The notes beneath the pieces were generated by a model. That model saw nothing but the letters and a program-made list of their open reading frames with translations, searched no databases and was not told the DNA's origin. A stretch of DNA of 39,769 bases, taken from NCBI GenBank assembly GCA_902825985.1, contig CADEDC010000054.1, forward strand, positions 1-39,769. Direction: 5' to 3'. Both the position numbers and the translations under genes were made by a program. Origin of the DNA: an uncultured Acidobacteriota bacterium. GTDB lineage: Bacteria; Acidobacteriota; Vicinamibacteria; Vicinamibacterales; CAVVIG01. Of this stretch, positions 24,117 to 31,714 are shown one piece after another (within the stretch, counting starts at the first letter, position 1; each line of letters opens with the position of its first letter).

Positions 24117-24974
24117 ATGCGGCCTGGTGACTTCTTCGACTTCGTCCCGCTCGAGCGCACGCGACTGCGATTGACCGCCGCCCTCGATGCGCTCCTCGGC
24201 GCTGGCAGCCTCGCGGTGCTCGCGGCCTGGGTCCTCGGGCAGCCCATCCTCTACTCGCCGGATTCGCCGGTGATGTCGCCGTTCACCGCGCTCTCCCTGC
24301 TCATCATGGCGGCCACACGTCAGGCGCGCCTCCAGTTCGAGACGTGGCCGATGGTCCTGAGCCTCGCGATGACCGGCCTCGTGCTGGGCGGCAATGCGTC
24401 CTCCATCCTCATGCTGGCGACGACGCCGGCGCAGCTCTGGGCGACCTTTCCCGACCTCGTCCTGACGTCGGTGATGACGTCGATCGGACTGGTGCTGTTC
24501 TGCGCCTACGATCTCATCATCGAACTGCGGGACACTCCCGAATCGCCGTTGATCGTCGACGACCTGCTCATTCATCTCGCGCTCGTCCCCGGCGGCCTGA
24601 GCCTTCTCGGCTACCTGCTGGGCAACCCGACGTACCTCAGCATCCACGCCGACCCGCGCATCGGCATCTCACCGCTCGAGATGGTGTGCCTCGGCCTGTA
24701 TGCCGTGGCGGCCGTGGTCTCGAATCCGCGGTTGTTCCTCTGGCAGTTCCTGTCGGCCAGCCGGTGGAACCGGCTCGTCTTCAGTCTGCTGTTCGTGAAT
24801 CAGTTCGTCGCGCCGCTGCTGGTCGCCCTGCTGCTGTCACCGGCGGCGCGATCCGGGCCGGGAATCGAGCTCTACGTGATGCTCGCCGGGGTCGTGACGA
24901 CCCTGTCGTTCCTGCTGCTGCAGGCGCGCGTGGCGAGACGCACGACCGCGGAACGGGGCGTGGTGCGGGTCTGA
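24117..24974 (+). CDS. Orphan multi-pass membrane protein, sensor-module-like
   Basis: A 285-residue integral membrane protein with about eight hydrophobic segments (about 22-41, 54-68, 79-101, 113-134, 149-168, 186-203, 218-242, 251-270) and short loops. The stretch 'SPVMSPFTALSLLIMAATRQARL' resembles the 'M-x-P-x-TAL' start of membrane input modules in many hybrid kinases and diguanylate cyclases. However, no kinase, GGDEF or phosphatase domain follows; it ends in a short basic tail. I do not recognise a named family. The ATG at 24117 is set by GGAGAGGAG directly upstream and by the strong promoter at 24061. The ZIP transporter gene follows after 26 nt. Confidence 0.75.
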   Translation: MRPGDFFDFVPLERTRLRLTAALDALLGAGSLAVLAAWVLGQPILYSPDSPVMSPFTALSLLIMAATRQARLQFETWPMVLSLAMTGLVLGGNASSILMLATTPAQLWATFPDLVLTSVMTSIGLVLFCAYDLIIELRDTPESPLIVDDLLIHLALVPGGLSLLGYLLGNPTYLSIHADPRIGISPLEMVCLGLYAVAAVVSNPRLFLWQFLSASRWNRLVFSLLFVNQFVAPLLVALLLSPAARSGPGIELYVMLAGVVTTLSFLLLQARVARRTTAERGVVRV

Positions 24975-25000
24975 CCGCGACGATCCCGTAGTATCTGCGC

Positions 25001-25813
25001 ATGCTCGAAACGTTTTCCACGCTGCCGGTCGTGTGGCAGGCGCTGGCGGCCACCGTCTTCACCTGGGGGTTGACGGCCATCGGCGCCGGCGCCGTCTTCT
25101 TCTTCAAGGATGTCAGCCCCAAGGCGCTCGATGCCGCTCTCGGCTTCACGGCCGGCGTCATGATCGCGGCAAGTTTCTGGTCCCTGCTGAATCCGGCCAT
25201 CGCTCTCTCCGAGGAGATGGGCATGGTCAAGTGGATTCCGCCGCTGGTCGGTTTCATGGCCGGCGCCTTCGCCATGCGCGTCGTCGACTACCTGCTGCCG
25301 CACGTGCATCTCTTCGGCGGCATGGAGGAGGCTGAGGGGGTCAGGACGAGATGGCGGCGGACCACGTTGCTGGTCTTGGCGATTACGCTGCACAACATTC
25401 CGGAAGGGCTCGCGATCGGCGTGGCATTCGGCGCCGTCGGCGCCGGCTTCGACTCCGCCACCTTCCCGGCCGCCGTCGCCCTCGCGATCGGAATCGGCAT
25501 CCAGAACTGCCCCGAGGGCACCGCGGTGGCGGTGCCGCTCCGCCGAGAGGGGATGTCCCGCCTCAAGGCCTGGTGGTACGGTCAGCTCTCGGCGACGGTC
25601 GAGCCGGTTGCCGCCGTGATTGGCGCGCTCGCGGTGGTGACCATCCGGCCGATCCTGCCGTATGCCCTGGCGTTCGCGGCCGGCGCCATGATTTTCGTCG
25701 TCGTCGAAGAGGTCATCCCCGAGTCGCAGCGCGGCGGCAACAACGATCTGGCGACCATCGGTGCAATGGTGGGCTTCGCGGTGATGATGACGCTCGACGT
25801 GGCACTCAGCTAG
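25001..25813 (+). CDS. ZIP family divalent metal transporter (GufA type)
   Basis: A 270-residue membrane protein with about eight membrane segments. The metal-binding signature 'HNIPEG' (131-136) and the partner 'NCPEGTAV' (169-176) place it in the GufA/ZupT-like branch of ZIP transporters. These import Zn(II), Fe(II), Mn(II) or similar ions into the cytosol. A His-containing loop ('LLPHVHLFGG', about 98-107) lies between segments III and IV, as usual. In the second signature Cys replaces the more common Ile after Asn. There is no ribosome site before the ATG, but TAGTAT lies 6 nt upstream, suggesting a leaderless transcript in addition to read-through from the gene 26 nt before it. Confidence 0.9.
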   Translation: MLETFSTLPVVWQALAATVFTWGLTAIGAGAVFFFKDVSPKALDAALGFTAGVMIAASFWSLLNPAIALSEEMGMVKWIPPLVGFMAGAFAMRVVDYLLPHVHLFGGMEEAEGVRTRWRRTTLLVLAITLHNIPEGLAIGVAFGAVGAGFDSATFPAAVALAIGIGIQNCPEGTAVAVPLRREGMSRLKAWWYGQLSATVEPVAAVIGALAVVTIRPILPYALAFAAGAMIFVVVEEVIPESQRGGNNDLATIGAMVGFAVMMTLDVALS

Positions 25814-25896
25814 CCGGCCGACTCTCGTCAGGCCGTCGGATGCGATCGGGCGATACGGGCCGCGACGGTGGTCGCCACGAAGCATCGGCGCGGTGA

Positions 25897-27054
25897 TCAG
25901 GGCGCGCTGGCCGCCGGCGTGATGAGGTATTTCGCGCCGGTGGCCCGCTTCGCATAGGCCGCGAGCACATCGAGGCGCAACGCCTCGGGCAGCGATGCCG
26001 TGGCCGTGTAGTGGCTGGCGAAGGTCGTGGCGAGTTCGGCGGCCACCTGCGCCCGCAGGCGTTCGACGGCGGCACCGCCAATCCGCTCGAGGAACGGAAA
26101 GAGCAGCCAGCCGCCGACCGACCAGGCCATGCCGAAGGTGTTGGAGAGTTCGAGCGGCGCCGGGTCGAGGCGTCCGTACTCGTACACCTGCTTGTGCACC
26201 GACGTGCCGTAGCGGCTGTAGGCCGGAGCCCTGCGGGCGGCAGCCGCCTCCATGCACGTGAGGATGTGTCCGGCCAGGCGGCCGCCCCCCGTCGCGTCGA
26301 AGGCGATGGTCGCCCCGGTTGCCGCCAGCGCGTCCGTCAGGTCGTGCATGAACGTCGGGGCGCTCGAATCGCACACGTGGCCGGCCCCGGCCGCCTCCAG
26401 CAGCGACACCTGGTCGGGCCGGCGCACGATGTTCACCAGCGGGATGCCGTCTCGCCGGCACACCCGGATCAACATCTGCCCGAGGTTCGACGCCGCGGCC
26501 GTGTGCACCAGGCCGGCGTGCCCCTCCCGCCGCATCGTCTCCACCATGCCCAGCGCCGTCAGCGGATTCACGAACGCCGCCGCCGCTGCCGCCGGCGGCG
26601 TCCCGTCCGCCACCGCCAGGCACTGCGTGACCTTCACACAGCGATACTGCGCGAACATCCCGCCGGCGAGCGCCGCGACCACGCGCCCGGCCAGCGCCCG
26701 CGCCGCCGGCGACGTCCCCGTCTCGACCACGACACCGGCGCCTTCGTTGCCGACCGGGAGCGGCTGATCCAGCCGGCCGGTGACGGCCGGCATCGCGGAC
26801 TCCGGCACGCGTGCGGTGACGATCGGGCGGTCGGCGGTGCCATGCTGGGCCGCGCTACCGAGATCCGCCGGGCCGATCAGCAGGCCGATGTCCGATGGAT
26901 TCATCGGTGCCGCGTCGACCCGCACGACGACTTCGTCGTCGCCTGGTCGTGGCACCGTCACCTCCGCCAGGGACAGGTGAAGTTCACCGGTCGAGCGGAT
27001 GAGCGATTGCAGTTGCAGAGCCCGTCTCGATGCCGGCAGGTCGCGCTCCAACAC
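25897..27054 (-). CDS. Medium-chain dehydrogenase/reductase (zinc-independent type)
   Basis: A 385-residue oxidoreductase of the MDR superfamily. The N-terminal GroES-like domain (about 20-150) has 'DEVVVRVDAAPMNPSDIGLLIG' and 'PVGNEGAGVVVETG'. The nucleotide-binding domain follows (about 160-330, 'AAFVNPLTALGMVETMRREGHAGLVHTAAASNLGQMLIRVCRRDG'). Catalytic zinc ligands are not evident, so it is likely a quinone-oxidoreductase-like NAD(P)H enzyme. I assign a GTG start at 27054 because GAGGAGG lies 4-5 nt upstream. The open frame above it runs through the palindromic control region into the cupin gene. Its neighbour on the other strand is a secreted cupin, and the two share a 40-bp intergenic region. 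Confidence 0.8.
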   Translation of the reverse strand: MLERDLPASRRALQLQSLIRSTGELHLSLAEVTVPRPGDDEVVVRVDAAPMNPSDIGLLIGPADLGSAAQHGTADRPIVTARVPESAMPAVTGRLDQPLPVGNEGAGVVVETGTSPAARALAGRVVAALAGGMFAQYRCVKVTQCLAVADGTPPAAAAAAFVNPLTALGMVETMRREGHAGLVHTAAASNLGQMLIRVCRRDGIPLVNIVRRPDQVSLLEAAGAGHVCDSSAPTFMHDLTDALAATGATIAFDATGGGRLAGHILTCMEAAAARRAPAYSRYGTSVHKQVYEYGRLDPAPLELSNTFGMAWSVGGWLLFPFLERIGGAAVERLRAQVAAELATTFASHYTATASLPEALRLDVLAAYAKRATGAKYLITPAASAP

Positions 27055-27073
27055 TGTGCCTCCTCGGTGTGCC

Positions 27074-27093
27074 GGCGGGAGTATACTCCCGCC
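27074..27093. promoter_or_regulatory. Perfect 20-bp palindrome in a divergent promoter
   Basis: GGCGGGAGTA is followed directly by its reverse complement TACTCCCGCC. It occupies half of the 40-bp gap between the divergent MDR and cupin genes. The centre reads TATACT on both strands, i.e. a -10-like box in each direction; on the plus strand it ends 7 nt before the cupin ATG. It is a likely operator for a dimeric repressor or a symmetric promoter core. Confidence 0.65.
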
Positions 27094-27094
27094 C

Positions 27095-27622
27095 ATGAAC
27101 AGCAGATCCCGCGCAGCCGCCGTTGCCTTCATCGGGCTGTGGACCCTGACTGCGGCCGCTCCGCTCGCCGCGCAGCCCGCCAAGACGGCCCCGGCCACGC
27201 ACGTCACTCAGGATCAGATCAAGGAGTTCATCGCCCAGCTGCCGCACGACCGCATCACGGACCGGCCGATGCGCGCGGTCGATGTCGGCGGCTACCGTGT
27301 CGGCGTCTTCGCGGTGTTCCGGCCGAAGGACTCGCCGCAGGATGCGATCTACCACGACACCAACATGACCGAGATCCTCTACATCCTCGAGGGATCGGCC
27401 AATCTCATCACCGGCGGCACGATCCCCGACGCGCGTCCGCCAGCGCGGCCCGGCGGCAATTACACGGGGACCCGCATCGATGGCGGCACGAAGCGGCACG
27501 TGGTGCCGGGCGACGTGATCATCACGCCGGGGCGGACGCCGCATCTGTGGGCGGACATCGAAGGCGACATGTCGTACCTGGTCTTCAGGCCGGATCCGGA
27601 AGGCACGCTGCCGCTCAAGTGA
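27095..27622 (+). CDS. Secreted cupin-domain protein
   Basis: A 175-residue protein with a signal peptide (about 1-27, ending PLAAQP). A single cupin barrel follows. Motif 1 lies around 'IYHDTNMTEILYILEGSANL' (H87, E93), and motif 2 is 'PGDVIITPGRTPHLW' (H150). Metal ligands H87, E93 and H150 are candidates; one canonical His of motif 1 appears to be replaced by Asn or Thr. Exported single-domain cupins of this kind lack a defined reaction. There is no usable ribosome site, since GGGAG is 13 nt off within the palindrome. The TATACT box 7 nt before the ATG suggests leaderless translation. A strong hairpin follows the stop. Confidence 0.8.
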   Translation: MNSRSRAAAVAFIGLWTLTAAAPLAAQPAKTAPATHVTQDQIKEFIAQLPHDRITDRPMRAVDVGGYRVGVFAVFRPKDSPQDAIYHDTNMTEILYILEGSANLITGGTIPDARPPARPGGNYTGTRIDGGTKRHVVPGDVIITPGRTPHLWADIEGDMSYLVFRPDPEGTLPLK

Positions 27623-27629
27623 CGCTCCA

Positions 27630-27659
27630 GGGCGGGGACGGTTCAGCGCCGCCCCGCCC
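27630..27659 (+). terminator. Hairpin after the cupin gene
   Basis: GGGCGGGG (27630-27637) pairs perfectly with CCCCGCCC (27652-27659) over a 14-nt loop, starting 8 nt after the stop codon. No T tract follows. Confidence 0.5.
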
Positions 27660-27816
27660 AGCGAACTCCGTCCTCACCCTGCTCCCTGCCGGGTTCGTCA
27701 CACCAGCGACACGTCCACATGGTGGAATTGGCATCACTTCGATTTCTGCGGCTGGAGCCCGCCGGCGCCACCGCCGTCTCACGGCTCGATGCCGTGCCGA
27801 CAAGCGAGGACAGGAC

Positions 27817-30800
27817 ATGACGACGACTCCCGGTGTATCAGAAAGCTGCCGCGGCGGGCGCCACCGCCACATCTTCGGCGGCGCGCTCGCCGTCATGCTG
27901 GCCGTCGCGGTCGCTTGGTGCGCACGGCCGGTGACCGCTCTGTCACCGACGGTGGTCATCAGCCAGGTGTACGGCGGCGGCGGCAACAGCGGCGCCCCCT
28001 ACACGAACGACTTCATCGAACTGTTCAACCGTGGTTCGGTGGCGGCGTCGCTCTCCGGCTGGTCCGTGCAGTACGCGAGCGCCACCGGCACCGGCAACTT
28101 CGGCGCGAGCGCGTCGCAGTTGACCGTGCTGCCGGACGTGATCCTGGCGCCGGGTCAGTACTTCCTCATTCAGGAAGCCGGCGGTGCGACCGGGGCGCCG
28201 CTGCCAGGCGCCGACCTGGTGGCCGCGACCGCCATCAACATGTCGGCCTCGGCAGGAAAGGTCGCGCTCGTCGCGTCGACGACGTCGCTTGGCTGCAACG
28301 GCGGCTCGACCGGCTGTTCGCCGATCCAGCTCGCCCAGATCGTCGACCTGGTCGGCTACGGCACGGCGAACTTCTTCGAAGGCGCTGCCGCCCCGGCGCT
28401 CGACAATGCCACCGCCGCCGGCCGCGCCGCCGGTGGCTGCACCGAAACCGATCACAATGCCTCGGATTTCAGCGCCGCAGCCCCGGCGCCGCGCACCAGC
28501 GCTGCGCCGCTCGCGCCGTGCGGTATCGTCAGCGACGCAGCCCCGACCATCACGGCGACGACGCCCGCGGAAGGCGCGACGAACGTGGCGCTCTCGACAT
28601 CGATCACCGTCGCCTTCAGCGAGCCGGTGGACATCGCCGCCGGCGCGGTGGTCGTGTCGTGCCCGATCGGCACGCCGCTGGCCAGCAGCGCGGCGGCGTC
28701 CGGAGTGACGGCCGTGGTGCTGACGCCGGGATCGCCGCTGCCTGCCGGCACGACATGTGTGGTCGACGTCAATCCGGCCGGCGTGGTCGACACGGATGCG
28801 ATCGACCCGCCGGACGGCCTCGCCGGTCCGGCGACGGTCAGCTTCGCGACGGCGGCCTCCGGTCCGGTGTGCGCACAGCCGTACACCCGCATCTACGACA
28901 TCCAGGGCAGCGGTGCGGTCGCCGCCGTCACCGGCACGGTGACCACGCAGGGCGTGGTGGTCGGCGACTACGAGGGGCCGAGTCCGGCGCAGCGGGGCTT
29001 CTTCATCCAGGATCCGGACGGCGACGGCGACGCCGCCACCTCGGACGGACTGTTCGTCTTCAACGGCAACAACGACAGCGTCAGTCTCGGCGACCTCGTT
29101 CGCGTCACCGGAACCGCCGGCGAATTTCAGGACCAGACGCAGGTCGGCGCGCACGTCAACGGCGTCGTCACCTGCGGCACCGGGTCGGCGGCCCCCGTCG
29201 ACGTCGAACTGCCGGTGCCCACGTCGACGCATCTCGAGCGCTACGAGGGGATGCTGGTCCGGCTGCCGCAGACGCTGGCGGTCACCGAACACTTCCAGTT
29301 GGGGCGGTTCGGTCAGGTCGTGGTATCGGCCAACGGACGTCTCGTCCAGCCGACCGAGGTCGCCATGCCGGGGCCGGCTGCGCTCGCCGTGCAGGCGACC
29401 AACGCGCTCAACCGGCTCATCGTCGATGACGAAGCGCAGGGTCAGAACCCGGATCCGATCCGCTTCGGCCGCAACGGGGCGCCGCTGTCCGCCATCAATC
29501 CGTTGCGCGGCGGTGACACCGCCACCGGCATCGTGGGCGTGATGACCTATACGTGGGCGGGCAATGCCGCGAGCGGCAATGCCTATCGGGTTCGCCCATT
29601 CGGCGCGCTCGGGGGAACGGCGCGTTTCGAGGCGACCAACCCGCGGCCGGGTGCGGCGCCCGGCGGCGTCGGCTCGCTGCGGATTGCGAGCATGAACCTG
29701 CTGAACTTCTTCAACACGTTCGATGGCCTGCCGGACACCGTCGACAACTGCACGTTCGGGGTTGGCGGCGCCGCCGCCGACTGTCGCGGCGCCGACACCC
29801 AGGTCGAGTTCGATCGCCAGTGGCCGAAGACGGTGGCGGCCATCCTCGGCAGCGGTGCCGACGTGATTGGCGTGATTGAGATCGAGAACGACGGCTACAG
29901 GGCAGGGAGCGCGCTCCAGTTCCTGGTCGATCGGCTGAACGACGCCACGGCGCCCGGCAGCTATACCTTCATCGACGCCGATGCGGCCATCGGCGCCGTG
30001 AACGCGCTCGGCACCGATGCCATCAAGGTGGGCATCGTCTACAAGCCGGAGAGCGTGGCGCCGGTCGGCGACACCGCGTCGCTCGACACGGTGAGCTTCG
30101 TCAACGGCGGCGACAGCGGCCCGCGCAATCGCGCGGCGCTCGCCCAGGCGTTCCGGGACGTCGCCACCGGCGCCCGCTTCATCGTCAGCGTCAACCACTT
30201 CAAGAGCAAGGGCAGCGCATGCGATGCGCCCGATGCCGGTGACGGCCAGGGCAACTGCAATACGGTCCGCACCGCGGCGGCCGCCGACCTCGCCAACTGG
30301 CTGGCGACGAACCCGACCGGTATCGCCGATCCGGACGTGCTGATCCTCGGCGACCTGAACGCCTATTCCATGGAGGATCCGGTGACGACGCTGGCGGGCG
30401 CCGGCTATCGGAATCTCGTCGACACCGCCGGCGCCTTCTCGTATGCGTTCGACGGGCAGTGGGGCTCATTGGACCATGCGCTCGGCAGCGCCAGCCTGGC
30501 CGCGCAGGTGACCGGTGCGACGGTGTGGACGATCAACGCCGACGAAGCGAGCGTGCTCGACTACAACACCGACTTCAAGAGCGCCTGCCAGATCGGACCG
30601 CCGCAGCCGTGCACCGACCCGATCGCCAACCCGAGCCTGTATGCCGCCGACGAGTTCCGCATCGCCGACCACAATCCGGTGCTGATCGATCTCGAACTGG
30701 TGGCGCCGGTACCCGTCAGGGCGGTCGTGCGCGGTGGCGGCTGGCTGGTGCTCGGCGGTGACAGCGCTGGCGTGAAGGCGGGCGACGAGGGGTCGCGTCT

Positions 30801-31194
30801 CGGGCTGCTGCTGGCCGCCCGGATCGGGCGCGTCGGTTCGGGTCCGACCGGCAGCGTCGCGCTGCTGGTGCGGCACACCGAAGCCGACGGCGAGCATCGC
30901 TACCTGGTGACCGCACCGACGGTGTCGTCGCTGACTGGCGATACCGCGAACGGCCGGGCGCTGGTCACCGCGCGGGCGCTCATCTGGGACATCACGGCGC
31001 CGTGGCCCAGGCTGGTCGACATCAACGCCGTCGTGCGGGTCACGCTCGAAGATCACGGAAGGCCGGGCGCTGGAACCGACCGCATCGGTGTCACCGTCAC
31101 GAACCGCGGCGGCACGCTGTGGTTCTCGAGCAGCTGGAACGGGTCGGCGACCGTGAACCAGACCCTCGACGGCGGGAACCTGCTGGTGCGCTGA
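27817..31194 (+). CDS. ExeM/NucH-type extracellular nuclease
   Basis: A 1125-residue exported protein. A signal peptide (about 15-42) is followed by a lamin-tail domain (about 45-165, 'VVISQVYGGGGNSGAPYTNDFIELFNRG'). Next come an SbsA/Ig-like domain (about 240-350), an OB-like segment (about 360-520) and an endonuclease/exonuclease/phosphatase domain (about 620-965). Catalytic candidates are N627, E688, H794, D846, N848, D951 and H952, in the order expected for this fold. The C-terminal 150 residues look like the 'post-COAP-1' beta domain of secreted proteins. ExeM/NucH enzymes degrade extracellular DNA and supply phosphate and nucleosides. I chose ATG 27817 with GAGGACAGGAC upstream; codons above it are not protein-like. 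A hairpin follows at 31221. Confidence 0.85.
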   Translation: MTTTPGVSESCRGGRHRHIFGGALAVMLAVAVAWCARPVTALSPTVVISQVYGGGGNSGAPYTNDFIELFNRGSVAASLSGWSVQYASATGTGNFGASASQLTVLPDVILAPGQYFLIQEAGGATGAPLPGADLVAATAINMSASAGKVALVASTTSLGCNGGSTGCSPIQLAQIVDLVGYGTANFFEGAAAPALDNATAAGRAAGGCTETDHNASDFSAAAPAPRTSAAPLAPCGIVSDAAPTITATTPAEGATNVALSTSITVAFSEPVDIAAGAVVVSCPIGTPLASSAAASGVTAVVLTPGSPLPAGTTCVVDVNPAGVVDTDAIDPPDGLAGPATVSFATAASGPVCAQPYTRIYDIQGSGAVAAVTGTVTTQGVVVGDYEGPSPAQRGFFIQDPDGDGDAATSDGLFVFNGNNDSVSLGDLVRVTGTAGEFQDQTQVGAHVNGVVTCGTGSAAPVDVELPVPTSTHLERYEGMLVRLPQTLAVTEHFQLGRFGQVVVSANGRLVQPTEVAMPGPAALAVQATNALNRLIVDDEAQGQNPDPIRFGRNGAPLSAINPLRGGDTATGIVGVMTYTWAGNAASGNAYRVRPFGALGGTARFEATNPRPGAAPGGVGSLRIASMNLLNFFNTFDGLPDTVDNCTFGVGGAAADCRGADTQVEFDRQWPKTVAAILGSGADVIGVIEIENDGYRAGSALQFLVDRLNDATAPGSYTFIDADAAIGAVNALGTDAIKVGIVYKPESVAPVGDTASLDTVSFVNGGDSGPRNRAALAQAFRDVATGARFIVSVNHFKSKGSACDAPDAGDGQGNCNTVRTAAAADLANWLATNPTGIADPDVLILGDLNAYSMEDPVTTLAGAGYRNLVDTAGAFSYAFDGQWGSLDHALGSASLAAQVTGATVWTINADEASVLDYNTDFKSACQIGPPQPCTDPIANPSLYAADEFRIADHNPVLIDLELVAPVPVRAVVRGGGWLVLGGDSAGVKAGDEGSRLGLLLAARIGRVGSGPTGSVALLVRHTEADGEHRYLVTAPTVSSLTGDTANGRALVTARALIWDITAPWPRLVDINAVVRVTLEDHGRPGAGTDRIGVTVTNRGGTLWFSSSWNGSATVNQTLDGGNLLVR

Positions 31195-31220
31195 GTCAGG
31201 GCCGCCACGCTCTCCAGGCG

Positions 31221-31239
31221 CGGCGCCCGCCGGGCGCCG
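31221..31239 (+). terminator. Tight GC hairpin after the nuclease gene
   Basis: CGGCGCCC (31221-31228) pairs perfectly with GGGCGCCG (31232-31239) over a 3-nt loop, 27 nt after the nuclease stop. No T tract follows. Confidence 0.5.
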
Positions 31240-31385
31240 GACCACCGGCGCCGGAGGTCCGCGGGAGGAGCCGGCGTGGCCGGATAGTGACGCGACCCGC
31301 TGGCACGCCATTCGCTCCACCGGTCGTTGCGGGCCTCAGGACCGACGGATTGCCGGCGGCCCGAGCGTCATGCTTGGACGACGTC

Positions 31386-31586
31386 ATGACCATTGAACGA
31401 ACGGCGCAGGACGCGGGTCACGTGTTCCGCTTCATCGCCTCGAACGACCTGGGCGGATGGCACATCCGGCAGCTGTGCGATGCGGTCACCATCATGGACG
31501 TCGTTCGACGCACCTGGCAGCAGGTCGAGAGTGATCTGGCGCTGTTCGAGCGCCAGCACCCCGACCGTGCGCCCCGCGCCGCCTGA
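31386..31586 (+). CDS. Small hypothetical protein
   Basis: A 66-residue soluble protein without signal or membrane segment. 'HVFRFIASNDLGGWHIRQLCDAVTIMDVVRRTWQQVESDLALFERQHPD' looks mostly helical, with amphipathic spacing in the second half. I do not recognise a family. The reading frame has protein-like composition, but the ribosome site is weak. It sits alone between the nuclease terminator and the SoxC-like gene, on the same strand, and ends 128 bp before the latter. It may be part of neither unit. Confidence 0.5.
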   Translation: MTIERTAQDAGHVFRFIASNDLGGWHIRQLCDAVTIMDVVRRTWQQVESDLALFERQHPDRAPRAA

Positions 31587-31661
31587 GCCCTGACCGCCCC
31601 CCTTCTCGATGAGCTTCAGCTGAGCGTTGGAACCGGCAACGCACCCGCCGGGTGTCCGGCG

Positions 31662-31667
31662 TATACT
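31662..31667 (+). promoter_or_regulatory. Putative -10 box of the soxCD-like operon
   Basis: TATACT (31662-31667) lies about 48 nt before the SoxC-like start and would give a leader of about 40 nt that includes AGGAGGGG. The local GTATACTC string is shared with the divergent cupin/MDR palindrome. No good -35 box is seen at 16-18 nt. Confidence 0.4.
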
Positions 31668-31714
31668 CTCGGCAACTGCGAACGATCGCGGTCTCATCAG
31701 TCAGGAGGGGACGC

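Noticed and set aside
25814..25896. Search for a hairpin in the ZIP/MDR convergent gap
   Set aside because: Only 5-bp imperfect stems were found, unlike the other convergent gaps.
26011..27816. Upstream extension of the nuclease reading frame by about 600 codons
   Set aside because: The added part is antisense to the MDR gene and out of frame with the cupin. The signal peptide begins at 27817 with a ribosome site.
27943..30198. A 751-codon minus-strand frame across the nuclease gene
   Set aside because: It is antisense to the ExeM-like coding sequence and its translation is dominated by Arg, Gly and Ala without motifs.
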